Positions 1-7,923 of a stretch of 64,000 bases of DNA are shown piece after piece (position 1 is the first letter of the stretch; each line of letters starts with the position of its first letter). The translations under genes were made by a program, and so were the position numbers. This DNA comes from DATHTK01 sp035463295 (GTDB taxonomy: Bacteria; Actinomycetota; Rubrobacteria; Rubrobacterales; Rubrobacteraceae), in contig DATHTK010000083.1 in NCBI GenBank assembly GCA_035463295.1, positions 7,387-71,386 of the forward strand, read 5' to 3'. The notes under the pieces are model-generated. The model made no database searches. It worked only from the letters and a program-made list of their open reading frames with translations, and was not told the origin of the DNA.

Positions 1-1527
1 TCCGTTGCGAGCTCCCGGTCCAAACACTGCTTCCTGGAGATAGCGTCCTGCCACCTCGCTCACAAAGAACGGACCGCCGGTCACCCGCTCTTCCAGGTGG
101 CGCCTCAGTTGAGCGGCGATGAGGTGCCCGAGCACGTAGTTGTGGTAGTAGACGGGGGCGACGGCGATGTGGATCTTGGCTGCCCAGTCGGGCTCGTCGC
201 GACCGGGGGGCCGCTTTACCAGCTGTAAACGTTCCACGAGATCCCACCACAGGGAGTTGAGGTCCTCCCGGTCGGGGTCCTCGTAGAGCGCCCGCTCGAA
301 GTGAAACATCACGAGCGCCCAGCGTACGAAGACCAGCCGGTCCGCTCGGGCGATTCGAAGCAGCCGTTGACGGTCTTCGCGGAGCGTATCTTCGGGAACT
401 CCGGCCACGGCGGATAGCCAGGTTGGATCGCCCGCCAGCGAGCCCATCATCAGCGCTATGGCTTCCGTCGTGCTGGTGTGGGCGCAGCTGCGCAAGAAGT
501 ACGGCAGCCCGGGGTTTACGTGCTTATCGTAGACGGCGTGGCCGAACTCGTGGAGCATCGTGTCCATCCAGTACGCGTCGGGCCGGACGTTCGCGAGCAC
601 TCGTACATCATAGGGGTACTCTCTCCCGACGGGCAGACAGAAGGCGTGCTGGCTCTTGCCTTCCCTCTCGTAGAGATCACTCCGTGCCAGGACGTCCCTG
701 ACCTCCAGACCCATGTTGTCGTAGGTCCTGCGGGTCAGGGCCTCGAGGTCCTCCTCCCGGAAAAAGCGGTCCACGTCGAGGGAGAGGTCCTCCGGAGGCT
801 CCTGAAAAAAGGGATCGGAGAGGTGCCACGGCATGAGGGTTTCGATGTCGAACCTGCTCCTGAGTCTCGCGTCGAGGTCTCTCTTGAAGCTCGCGAAGGG
901 GGCGTCTGTCGCCGTCTCGAGGTGGGACATGATCCCGTCTAGCTCGTCGGCTTCTATGTCTTGCAGGTCGAGCGAGCGGCGGTAGTGGTCGGGGTAGCCC
1001 CCTTCCCGAGCGAGCCGGTTTCTCAGGCGGGCGAGCTCGCGTACTATCCCCTCGACCTTGCGGCCGACGGTCTTCGAGGCCTCCCACGCCTCGCGGCGTA
1101 GCGCCTCGTCTTCGGAGGTGCGCAGGATCTCCCGTACCTCATTCTCCCCGACCTCGCGGCCAGCCACCGAGCCCCGATGGTTGCCGTAGATCGCGTTTGC
1201 CTCGGCCTCCAGCTCCTCGATCCGCTGCACGGTCGCCTCGTCGCCCGCGTGCGCGGCGAACAGCCGGTAGACTACCTCGACCTGTCGGCGCAGGAGCGAG
1301 CTCCCCATGAGGTCCCGCTTCTCGTGCCAGCCCCGGACCTTCTCGTGCTCGGCGCGGTCGGCGAAGAGACGGTTGAACGCTATCCCGGCGCGGACGAGGT
1401 CATCCCGGGCCTCGGCGCTGCCCGTGGTTGCGAGGCGCCACCAGGCCTCCTTGTAGCTTCTCTCGGCCGGCGCGACGCGCTCTTCGAGGTGCGAGAAGAA
1501 CGCCTCTATCTCAGGAGGTGAAGACAA
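1..1527 (-). CDS. M2/M3-like zinc metallopeptidase (C-terminus beyond the window)
   Basis: About 509 residues are visible and the 3' end runs off the left edge of the window. The zinc signature HEFGH is preceded by MDTML. About 25 residues later comes TTEAIAL, whose Glu is the expected third zinc ligand of a gluzincin. The helical N-terminal half and the run DKHVNPGLPYFLRS resemble bacterial M2 (ACE-like) and oligoendopeptidase-type enzymes, which cleave peptides. No signal peptide is seen, so it is probably cytoplasmic. The best start is a TTG at 1525-1527, 14 nt after the stop of the upstream DnaJ gene, suggesting translation from a common transcript. No strong ribosome binding site precedes it. 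The family split between M2 and M3 is uncertain. Confidence 0.85.
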   Translation of the reverse strand, partial: MSSPPEIEAFFSHLEERVAPAERSYKEAWWRLATTGSAEARDDLVRAGIAFNRLFADRAEHEKVRGWHEKRDLMGSSLLRRQVEVVYRLFAAHAGDEATVQRIEELEAEANAIYGNHRGSVAGREVGENEVREILRTSEDEALRREAWEASKTVGRKVEGIVRELARLRNRLAREGGYPDHYRRSLDLQDIEADELDGIMSHLETATDAPFASFKRDLDARLRSRFDIETLMPWHLSDPFFQEPPEDLSLDVDRFFREEDLEALTRRTYDNMGLEVRDVLARSDLYEREGKSQHAFCLPVGREYPYDVRVLANVRPDAYWMDTMLHEFGHAVYDKHVNPGLPYFLRSCAHTSTTEAIALMMGSLAGDPTWLSAVAGVPEDTLREDRQRLLRIARADRLVFVRWALVMFHFERALYEDPDREDLNSLWWDLVERLQLVKRPPGRDEPDWAAKIHIAVAPVYYHNYVLGHLIAAQLRRHLEERVTGGPFFVSEVAGRYLQEAVFGPGARNG

Positions 1528-1541
1528 CGATCTCTAACAGA

Positions 1542-2345
1542 TCAGCCGCGGGCGGCGCGTTCGCGGCGATTGCCGAGCCAGATCGTCACGAGCAGGAGCA
1601 CGATGCCTACGGTCAGGAACTGCAGCAGGAGCTCGGGACCGCCCTGTCCGCCGACGACGAGCGCTGCGACGAAGATCAGGGCGAGAGCCGCATAGCCCGC
1701 GGCCTTGTAGGCAAAGTACGCCGCGAGGAGCCCGACGAGGGTATACAGAATGGGCATGAACGGGGCCAGCAACCCGACTCCCACGAACACCCCGGCGTTA
1801 GCCGCACCCGTCGCCCAGAGTCCGAGCTGGCCGACCGCAATAAAGGCCAGGAAGGCCACGACGAAGCTGATGGCGCCGCTCTTCCACGTTATGGGCTCCG
1901 GATCGAAGTAGTGCGGCTCGTACCAGCGAGCCTCGCGCACCTCGTAGCGGCCTCGGGTCCTGCTGGAGCCCCGGCTGCTCCCGCGAGGCGCGCTCTCTTT
2001 TCTCCCGAAGCGGCCCCGGAGACGCTCACCGAGAGACGGGCTAGCGGCCTCGCGCTGCTCCCGGCGGGCGGCGAGCTCGTCTTCGAGGGATCCGAAGTCC
2101 AGGTTCAGACCGGCGAGCTGGTCGGCGGCGTGGGCGAGGTCGAGCGCCTCGTCGTGCTTTCGCCGACGGTTCGGGTCCGAGAGGACCGCATGAGCCTCCT
2201 GCAGGAGCGAGAAGTCTTCGGTGGTCCCGCTGGTGCGGTCGGGGTGGCGCTCCTTGGCGAGCTTGCGGTAGGCGCTCCGTATCTCCTCCTGCGACGCCTC
2301 GCGCGAGACCCCGAGCACCCTGTAGTAGTTGACCTGATCTGCCAT
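1542..2345 (-). CDS. DnaJ-domain membrane protein
   Basis: A 267-residue protein with an N-terminal J domain (about residues 7-70) that includes YYRVLGV and the essential HPD tripeptide. It should stimulate an Hsp70 partner. A charged, Arg-rich linker follows, then four or five hydrophobic segments between about residues 155 and 260, ending in a basic tail. This tethers the J domain to the cytoplasmic membrane and differs from the soluble Zn-finger DnaJ/CbpA types. The gene begins 12 nt after the end of queG. It has no clear Shine-Dalgarno but carries its own TAGAAT box 9 nt before the ATG, so it may be both read through from queG and started leaderless. Client specificity cannot be inferred. 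Confidence 0.9.
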   Translation of the reverse strand: MADQVNYYRVLGVSREASQEEIRSAYRKLAKERHPDRTSGTTEDFSLLQEAHAVLSDPNRRRKHDEALDLAHAADQLAGLNLDFGSLEDELAARREQREAASPSLGERLRGRFGRKESAPRGSSRGSSRTRGRYEVREARWYEPHYFDPEPITWKSGAISFVVAFLAFIAVGQLGLWATGAANAGVFVGVGLLAPFMPILYTLVGLLAAYFAYKAAGYAALALIFVAALVVGGQGGPELLLQFLTVGIVLLLVTIWLGNRRERAARG

Positions 2346-2354
2346 CGCCCGCCT

Positions 2355-2360
2355 ATTCTA
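2355..2360 (-). promoter_or_regulatory. -10 box for the dnaJ-like gene, overlapping the queG stop
   Basis: TAGAAT lies 9 nt upstream of the ATG at 2345, and its TAG is the queG stop codon. No Shine-Dalgarno lies in the gap. Nearly the same string with the same spacing precedes the AAA+ gene at 42102. The -35 region is not recognisable. Confidence 0.45.
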
Positions 2361-3542
2361 ACCCACGTCGCCGCCGATGTTCCGGACCCCGAGCGCGAAC
2401 TCTATCTCCTCCCGGGACCAGGCGTCGGACTCCTTCTCCGCCGCCTCTCGCAGCGCCCTCTCGGAGCCTCCGATCTCGCCTAGAGCCCACGCCGCGTGAC
2501 CCCGCACGAGCGGCGACGGATCCTCGCGCAGGCACTCGACGAGCGCCGGAACCGCGTCCCTCGACCTCAGGTTTCCGGCAGCCACGCAGCAGTTGCGCAG
2601 CAGACCCGATCGTCCTGGACGGGTGAGCGGGGTTCCCCGGAAGCGCCGCTCGAATTCCTCGTCGGTTCGAAGGGCGAGCACCTCCTCTATCTCGAGGTAC
2701 GGCCCCGCCCCCGAGTCCCCGGAGAACTCCGGCCAGCCGCTGAGGGTCGCCTTTCGCTTGTTGTACGGGCAGACCTCCTGGCAGACATCGCAGCCGAAGG
2801 CCCAGTCGCCCACCTGCGGGCGCAGCTCGCGCGGGATCTCACCGCGGTTCTCTATCGTGAGGTAGGAGATGCACAGGCGCGCGTCCACCACGCCCGGAGC
2901 CCTTATGGCGCCCGTCGGGCAGCGGTCCATGCACCGGGTGCAGCGGCCGCACGTCCCCGTGCCCGGCGCGTCCGGCTCGAGCTCCAGATCCAGGATCAGG
3001 TCCGCTATAAAGAAGTACGAGCCCGTGTTGCCGTTGATCAAACACGAGTTCCGACCGAAGAACCCAAGCCCCGCGAGCTGCGCCGCCGAGCGCTCGAGAA
3101 GCGGCACGGCATCCGTGAAGCCTCGCGCCCTTATCTTGATGCCCAGCTCTTCTTCGAGTTCCCTCCGCAACCCGAAGAGACGTTCCTTTATGACCTCGTG
3201 GTAGTCCCTGCCCCACGCGTAACGAGCGACCCGGCCCCCGCCCTCCGTGTTCTCGGGATGGTCCCCCGGGTAATAGGAGACGCCCAAAGAGATGACGCTC
3301 CTCGCGCTCTTCTGAAGCTTCCTCGGGTCGGAGAGGAGCTCGACGGGACGGTGCATGTATCCCATGTCGGCGGCCATCCCGGCCTCCTGCCACTCCCCGA
3401 GGCGCTCGCCGCCCTTCTTCAGGGGCTCGGCCGCTGTTACGCCGACGAGGTCGAAGCCCGCAGCGCGCGCCCGTCTCTGGAGGATACGCCGGGCCTCGCC
3501 GGGGTCTGGCTGCGCGAGATCTCCCTTCGCAGACACGGCCAC
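2358..3542 (-). CDS. queG: Epoxyqueuosine reductase QueG
   Basis: This enzyme reduces epoxyqueuosine to queuosine in tRNA anticodons, using a cobalamin cofactor and two 4Fe-4S clusters. The first cluster motif is C-x2-C-x2-C-x3-CP (CGRCTRCMDRCPTG) and the second is CDVCQEVCPYN, both at about residues 195-265. A C-terminal HEAT-like repeat (PLVRGHAAWALGEIG) is typical of the family. The start is taken as GTG 3540-3542 because GGAGGTG sits 7 nt upstream. This gives 394 residues, slightly longer than the usual length. The open frame continues upstream into low-complexity Ser/Ala sequence overlapping the VOC gene, which is not credible protein. It forms an operon with the VOC gene upstream and DnaJ downstream. 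Confidence 0.95.
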   Translation of the reverse strand: MAVSAKGDLAQPDPGEARRILQRRARAAGFDLVGVTAAEPLKKGGERLGEWQEAGMAADMGYMHRPVELLSDPRKLQKSARSVISLGVSYYPGDHPENTEGGGRVARYAWGRDYHEVIKERLFGLRRELEEELGIKIRARGFTDAVPLLERSAAQLAGLGFFGRNSCLINGNTGSYFFIADLILDLELEPDAPGTGTCGRCTRCMDRCPTGAIRAPGVVDARLCISYLTIENRGEIPRELRPQVGDWAFGCDVCQEVCPYNKRKATLSGWPEFSGDSGAGPYLEIEEVLALRTDEEFERRFRGTPLTRPGRSGLLRNCCVAAGNLRSRDAVPALVECLREDPSPLVRGHAAWALGEIGGSERALREAAEKESDAWSREEIEFALGVRNIGGDVG

Positions 3543-3546
3543 CGGA

Positions 3547-3933
3547 CTACACCTCCGTGTACGAGATGAACTCCAGGAGCGAGCCGTCCGGGTCGCGGAA
3601 GTAGAGGCTCGCGCCGCCGCCGCGCGCGCCGTAGCGCTCGACCGGGCCTGCTTCGACGGGGATACCGTGGTCTTCGAGGTGCTCTCGGGCATCGTCGATG
3701 GGACCGGGCCACTCGAAGCAGAGGTCGCTCCCGCCCGGCTGCACGGGCAGCTTCGCTACCGCCGCGGGCTCGACGCCGGGACCGTGCGGGTTGAGCTGCT
3801 GTTCGCCGAACCGGTAGGACCACCTGGACCCGGCGCGTACCAGCTCGGCGCCCAGCACCTCTGTGTAGAAAGCGTTCGACCGCTCCCAGTTCGAGACGTG
3901 GATCACGCAGTGATCCAACCTCAACTCCGGCAC
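3547..3933 (-). CDS. VOC-superfamily (glyoxalase-like) metalloprotein
   Basis: A 128-residue protein with the duplicated beta-alpha-beta-beta-beta pattern of glyoxalase/bleomycin-resistance proteins. Strand one carries LDHCVIHVSNWERS with the first metal His, and the C-terminal repeat has SLYFRDPDGSLLEFISY with the closing Glu. Such enzymes isomerise or cleave small oxygenated metabolites at a divalent metal. The substrate is not predictable. It overlaps the queG ribosome binding site, its stop lying 4 nt from the queG start, so the two are co-transcribed. The GTG start at 3933 is preceded only by a weak purine run. Confidence 0.85.
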   Translation of the reverse strand: MPELRLDHCVIHVSNWERSNAFYTEVLGAELVRAGSRWSYRFGEQQLNPHGPGVEPAAVAKLPVQPGGSDLCFEWPGPIDDAREHLEDHGIPVEAGPVERYGARGGGASLYFRDPDGSLLEFISYTEV

Positions 3934-3971
3934 CTGCCGCCCCTTTCGAACGTACGCCGTCGTACCCCGTG

Positions 3972-3977
3972 ATTGTA
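3972..3977 (-). promoter_or_regulatory. Candidate -10 box of the VOC-queG operon
   Basis: TACAAT on the minus strand about 40 nt ahead of the VOC start. No convincing -35 element is visible in the GC-rich run upstream. Confidence 0.35.
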
Positions 3978-4067
3978 TCCGCTGCTGCGCTAGGGGGGAC
4001 GGGGGGTCGTGAGAAAAGGTGTATATTTAACTCTCCTGGGGCGTAACTTCTGGCAAGGAGGGCCATC

Positions 4068-5474
4068 GTGGCGATATCCACCGTCAACCCGGCGACCGGC
4101 GAGGAGATAAAGACCTTCGAGGCGCTGACCGACGAGCAGATAGACGAGAAGATCGGTCGCGCCTACCAGACCTTTCTCGACTGGCGCAAGACCTCGTTCG
4201 CCGAGAGGGCGCGCCTGATGGCGCGGGCGGCGGAGATCCTCGAGGAGGAGGCCGAGGAGTTCGGCAGGGTCATGACGACCGAGATGGGCAAGACCCTCGC
4301 CGCCGCGACCGCTGAGGCGAACAAGTGCGCCCGCGGTTGCCGCTTCTACGCCGAGAACGCCGAGCGCTTTCTAGCGGACGAGGAGATAGAGCTCGAAGGC
4401 GCGAAGACCTTCGTCCGATACGAGCCCCTCGGTCCCGTGCTCGCCGTCATGCCTTGGAACTTCCCATTCTGGCAGGTCTTTCGCTTCGCCGCCCCCTCCC
4501 TCATGGCCGGAAACGTCGGTCTCCTCAAGCACGCCTCCAACGTCCCCCAGTGCGCTCTGGCTATAGAGGAGATCTTCCGGCGGGCGGGCTTCCCGGAAGG
4601 TGCCTTCCAGACACTCCTTATCGGGTCGGACAAGGTGCAGCGCGTCATAGACGACCCGCGGGTGCGGGCGGCCACGCTGACCGGCAGCGAGGGAGCAGGC
4701 CGACAGGTCGGCTCCGAGGCGGGGGAGAACATCAAGCCGAGCGTGCTAGAGCTCGGCGGCAGCGACCCGTTTATCGTGATGCCGAGCGCGGACCTTGAGA
4801 AGGCGGTCTCGACCGCCGTCACCTCGCGCACCCTCAACAACGGCCAGTCGTGCATAAACGCCAAGAGGATCATCGTCCATAAAGAGATAGCCGATGAGTT
4901 CGAGAGCCGCTTTGTCGAGGCGATGGCCGCCCTTGCGGTTGGCGACCCGATGAGCGAAGGGACGGACATGGGACCGCTCGCCACGCCCCAGATCCTCGAG
5001 GACGTGGACTCCCAGGTCAGAAAGAGCGTCGAGACCGGCGCCAAAGTGCTCACGGGCGGCCAGCCGGCGGGCGGGCTGGGCAACTTCTACCCGCCGACCG
5101 TCATCACGGACATCCCCGAGGACTCTCCGGCGTACCGGGAGGAGATCTTCGGCCCCGTCGCCTCGCTCTTCCGCGCCGAGGATATAGACGACGCGATCCG
5201 GATCGCCAACGACACGCCGTTCGGGCTCGGCTCCAGCGCGTGGACGAACGACCCGGCGGAGCAGGAGCGCTTCATAAGCGAGATAGAGGCCGGCATGGTC
5301 TATATAAACCGCATGACCGAGTCCACCCCCGAGATCCCCTTCGGCGGCGCGAAGAACTCCGGCTACGGCCGCGAGCTCTCCCGCTTTGGCATCCAGGAGT
5401 TCACCAACGTAAAGACGGTCTGGATCGAGGAGAGCGCCGAGGGCGCGAGCGGCGCCGCGCCCGCCTCCGAGTAG
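4068..5474 (+). CDS. gabD: Succinate-semialdehyde dehydrogenase (NAD(P)+), ALDH superfamily
   Basis: It oxidises succinate semialdehyde to succinate with NAD(P)+. The 468 residues match the family length. It opens with the NPATGE signature common to SSADH enzymes, has the catalytic-base motif LELGGSDP (Glu near residue 229) and the nucleophile in GQSCINAKR (Cys near residue 263), and ends with the GGAKNSGYGRE substrate-loop motif. The GTG start has AAGGAGGG 6 nt upstream. It stands alone, divergent from the VOC-queG operon, with no GABA transaminase adjacent, so a broader aldehyde substrate range is possible. Confidence 0.9.
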   Translation: MAISTVNPATGEEIKTFEALTDEQIDEKIGRAYQTFLDWRKTSFAERARLMARAAEILEEEAEEFGRVMTTEMGKTLAAATAEANKCARGCRFYAENAERFLADEEIELEGAKTFVRYEPLGPVLAVMPWNFPFWQVFRFAAPSLMAGNVGLLKHASNVPQCALAIEEIFRRAGFPEGAFQTLLIGSDKVQRVIDDPRVRAATLTGSEGAGRQVGSEAGENIKPSVLELGGSDPFIVMPSADLEKAVSTAVTSRTLNNGQSCINAKRIIVHKEIADEFESRFVEAMAALAVGDPMSEGTDMGPLATPQILEDVDSQVRKSVETGAKVLTGGQPAGGLGNFYPPTVITDIPEDSPAYREEIFGPVASLFRAEDIDDAIRIANDTPFGLGSSAWTNDPAEQERFISEIEAGMVYINRMTESTPEIPFGGAKNSGYGRELSRFGIQEFTNVKTVWIEESAEGASGAAPASE

Positions 5475-5540
5475 CCCGGAGTCGCATGGTGAAAGCTCTT
5501 GCTGACGGGACGGGGGAGACCGGATAGCTTTACGGACAAG

Positions 5541-6029
5541 ATGAGCGCGACCGTCCGCAACAAGCTGCTCGGCCTGGGTGCCCTGTGGGGCATGCTCCTC
5601 GCGGCCCTCCCCGCCCTCGTGATGACGCGGCCCTACCGCCTCAGCGGCTTTCTCGTCGCGGCGCTCGCGTGCGCCGCCGTGAGCGGCTGCCTCGGGACTC
5701 TTGTAGCGGGCAAGCGGGCGGCGGTTCGGCGGACCGGCGGGTCGATCCTGTCGGCCCTCGGGACGGGACTCTTCCAGGGCCTCGTTGGCGGGACCTTCGC
5801 CGCGGCCCTCGTATGGGCGCTCATGGCGCTGACGCTCTCCGGTTTCACCCTCGAGAACCCGGTCGACCTGGCGTTGCTCACGAGCCCGCGCGTCTTTCTC
5901 GGGAGCTTCTTCGTCGCGCTCTCTGTCTTTGTCTATGCCGCCGCGGGTGGTGTGTTGCTCGGGCCCCTCTTCGGGAAGCTCGTCAACCGTGCCGCGAGTG
6001 CGAAAGCCCCGGCGGAGAAAGGAGGGTAG
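5541..6029 (+). CDS. Small integral membrane protein, unknown function
   Basis: About 162 residues with four hydrophobic segments (roughly residues 8-27, 32-55, 75-100 and 118-145) separated by short basic loops. It is Ala/Leu/Gly-rich and has no recognised domain. ATG 5541 is chosen because the protein then begins just before the first membrane segment. A TTG at 5499 is possible and has a GGTGA run ahead of it. It overlaps no other gene and its stop is directly followed by the start of a second membrane protein, so the pair probably form a complex. Confidence 0.6.
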   Translation: MSATVRNKLLGLGALWGMLLAALPALVMTRPYRLSGFLVAALACAAVSGCLGTLVAGKRAAVRRTGGSILSALGTGLFQGLVGGTFAAALVWALMALTLSGFTLENPVDLALLTSPRVFLGSFFVALSVFVYAAAGGVLLGPLFGKLVNRAASAKAPAEKGG

Positions 6030-6581
6030 ATGATCCTCGCCCGTCTTCTGGGCCTCGGCGCCGCCTACGGCCTGGCCTTCATGATCATAAAGTCTCTCTT
6101 CCCCTCGCCCCTCGCACTCCTCGCCCTGCAAGGTGGCGGGAGCACCGAGGGGAACCTCACCTGGCTCGTACTCGTCTACATGAGCGTCGGCCTCGTGGCG
6201 GGACTCGTGGCCGCCCCCATCTTCGGCGGCCTGCTCCTCCTCGGCCGGCGTCCCGGTCGGAGCGCCTCAACGCTCGGCCCGCGGCTCGCCCTGAGCCTCG
6301 CGCTCGCGCTGCTGATGGGAGTGGTCTCCGGCCTTCTCACCATCCTGGCGTACGCTACGGGCGTCCTGCCGTCCGGCGGCGTCCTCGACCCTCTCGAGCT
6401 GATAGAGAGCTCCGCATTCTCGCCCGGGACCCTTCTCCTCATCGCGTGGACCATCGCCCGCGACCTCCTGCCAGCCGGCCTCACCGGCCTCTTCCTCGCG
6501 CCCATCACCGGCGGCATCCTCGCGCGCCTCTACGCCGGAGAACACCGCGCCGGTCAGAAACGCTACGAGTGGGAAGAATAG
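6030..6581 (+). CDS. Integral membrane protein, partner of the upstream gene
   Basis: A 183-residue protein with four to five hydrophobic segments (residues about 3-22, 45-75, 85-112, 133-170). No family is recognised. The ATG immediately follows the TAG of the upstream gene, and GGAGGG inside the upstream gene's last codons acts as ribosome binding site. This implies strict co-translation. The two proteins share a composition and topology style, including paired Gly-rich helices, and may be distant paralogues, but no function can be given. Confidence 0.75.
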   Translation: MILARLLGLGAAYGLAFMIIKSLFPSPLALLALQGGGSTEGNLTWLVLVYMSVGLVAGLVAAPIFGGLLLLGRRPGRSASTLGPRLALSLALALLMGVVSGLLTILAYATGVLPSGGVLDPLELIESSAFSPGTLLLIAWTIARDLLPAGLTGLFLAPITGGILARLYAGEHRAGQKRYEWEE

Positions 6582-6609
6582 CTCGCAGTCTCGACGAGCG
6601 GTGTGAAAC

Positions 6610-6858
6610 CTACAGAATACTGACGAGAGGGGAGATCTTGCACTCCGCGAGAGCGTAGTCCTCGCGCCTGCGGGTCGACCGTACGAGGTACTCCAGGCAG
6701 TTGGCGCGGCAGTCCATTTTGCCGCAGGGGATCTCGATCGTCCCCAGGTCCTCTACTATGCGCACCACGGGGTCGAGGTCGTCGCCGGGCACGGCGTCCT
6801 TGCGCCGCACGAACTCCCCCTCCTCGTAATGCCCCCTCTCGTAACGAAACGCCGTCAT
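6610..6858 (-). CDS. 82-residue Cys-containing protein, unknown function
   Basis: A short, highly charged protein with one compact cysteine cluster, CGKMDCRANC, at about residues 47-56 and another Cys near the C-terminus (ECKIS). The spacing could bind a metal or form disulfides. The protein ends in a hydrophobic SPLVSIL. The ATG at 6856-6858 lacks a Shine-Dalgarno but lies exactly 6 nt after TACAAT, the arrangement of a leaderless transcript. In-frame sequence upstream is low-complexity and crosses the cupin promoter region, so it is rejected as coding. It is convergent with the membrane-protein pair. Confidence 0.6.
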   Translation of the reverse strand: MTAFRYERGHYEEGEFVRRKDAVPGDDLDPVVRIVEDLGTIEIPCGKMDCRANCLEYLVRSTRRREDYALAECKISPLVSIL

Positions 6859-6864
6859 GCGCGC

Positions 6865-6870
6865 ATTGTA
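6865..6870 (-). promoter_or_regulatory. -10 box for a leaderless transcript
   Basis: TACAAT ends 6 nt before the ATG at 6858, which would place the transcription start at or next to the A of the start codon. Confidence 0.45.
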
Positions 6871-7138
6871 CCCTCGTTTGACCTGTGGATCACATGTAAT
6901 GGCAATGCCGCGATACCGCCGAACGTCACGACCTCGGCAGCGCACTCCAGAACCCCGATACCGTGAGCACGGACGGTACTCTGCACGAGACCATCTTGCA
7001 GGGACTCGCAGGAGCGCTCCTCTCCGCAGTTGGTGGGACAGAATACCTAGAGCGGTCTCGCTACGGTTGCTGCTAGCATGGCTCACGGTGGAAAGGGTTC
7101 GGATAACTCGCAGGCGACCCGCGAGAGGAGGAGCAACT

Positions 7139-7507
7139 GTGGCCGGTAGCATGGATAAGAAGAACCTGGATGACTCCCCAGACGAGACCAGATCGTTCGA
7201 CCACGGCCAGATGAAGGTCGCCGGTGTAGGCGACTTCAAGGTCGCACGAGCCGTCTTGCAGCCCGGCTGGAAATGGTCAAAGGACATAAAGCCCATAGCA
7301 CGCACGGACTCTTGCCAGGTCGAACACAACGGTCTGTTGCTTGCGGGACGGTTGAAAATCTCATGCGACGATGGCTCAGAGATGGAGATAGGTCCCGGTG
7401 ATGCCTATGTCATCCCTCCTGGCCATGACGCCTGGGTCGTAGGCGATGAACCCGCTACCGGCATCGAGTTCTCGCGCGAAGCGGTAGAGAAGTTCGCCAA
7501 GGACTAG
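7139..7507 (+). CDS. Small cupin-domain protein
   Basis: A 122-residue single-cupin protein. The barrel shows HNGLLLAGRLKI followed by GSEMEIGPGDAYVIPPGHDAWV, the G-x-PG-D and PP-GHD-W hallmarks of the second cupin motif, which supplies a metal-binding His. It could be a dioxygenase-like enzyme or a ligand sensor. The GTG at 7139 is preferred over ATG 7151 because AGGAGG lies 7 nt upstream of it. It is monocistronic and ends in a strong hairpin terminator. Confidence 0.8.
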   Translation: MAGSMDKKNLDDSPDETRSFDHGQMKVAGVGDFKVARAVLQPGWKWSKDIKPIARTDSCQVEHNGLLLAGRLKISCDDGSEMEIGPGDAYVIPPGHDAWVVGDEPATGIEFSREAVEKFAKD

Positions 7508-7534
7508 AGAAGAGCCATAATCTGCGCCGTTCCC

Positions 7535-7568
7535 AGAATGGCCGCGGTCCCACGACCCCGGCCATTCT
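7535..7568 (+). terminator. Terminator hairpin after the cupin gene
   Basis: Perfect 10-bp arms AGAATGGCCG and CGGCCATTCT enclose an inner GGTC/GACC stem with a CCAC loop. The downstream sequence starts TCTC and has no long T-run. Confidence 0.7.
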
Positions 7569-7923
7569 TCTCGCTTCCGGGTTACAGAGAGCTCGAATAA
7601 CGCCCGACTAATCTGCTCTCGATCCCGACGCGGTGAGCCTCATGCGTTGCGTGCTGGCGGCGCGCCCGATCCTCGAAGGGCTTGTCGCCGTGCTCCGGGA
7701 GACGATCGGGTAGTATAGGGACGAGTGTTCCTAAACGATCCGGCGGAAGTACGAGCAGCCCGGAGAGCCGTGGCTTCGGCGTTGTCCGGTGGGTAGCGCC
7801 CGAGACGTGCGTGGCAGAGACTTGGCGGGTGAGTCCGCGCGGTAGGGAGGATCTCTGCAAGGGCGGTACCGCCCTAACGCCATCGCTTCCCTCCTCTACC
7901 CCAGGCTACGTAAGGAGTGGATC
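7569..7923 (+). promoter_or_regulatory. Long untranslated leader of the SDR gene with perfect palindrome
   Basis: No credible gene is present. A TAGTAT -10-like box lies at 7711-7716, so about 200 nt would be transcribed before the SDR start. The leader has an AGTA (7748-7751) followed by GGAGAGCCG and a GC-rich arm. At 7861-7874 it carries the perfect 14-bp palindrome GGGCGGTACCGCCC, preceded by AA. The order is reminiscent of a T-box leader, whose core is AGGGTGGNACCGCG, but the tRNA-pairing TGG is CGG here. A simple operator is equally possible. Confidence 0.4.

Noticed and set aside
7582..7860. A 92-codon minus-strand gene in the SDR leader
   Set aside because: Low-complexity Arg/Pro/His composition, no ribosome binding site, and it lies across the palindrome and -10 box.
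7860..7874. A functional T-box riboswitch antiterminator
   Set aside because: The core GGGCGGTACCGCCC lacks the TGG needed to pair with the tRNA acceptor CCA, and a specifier codon could not be placed. It is reported only as a palindrome and a T-box-like layout.
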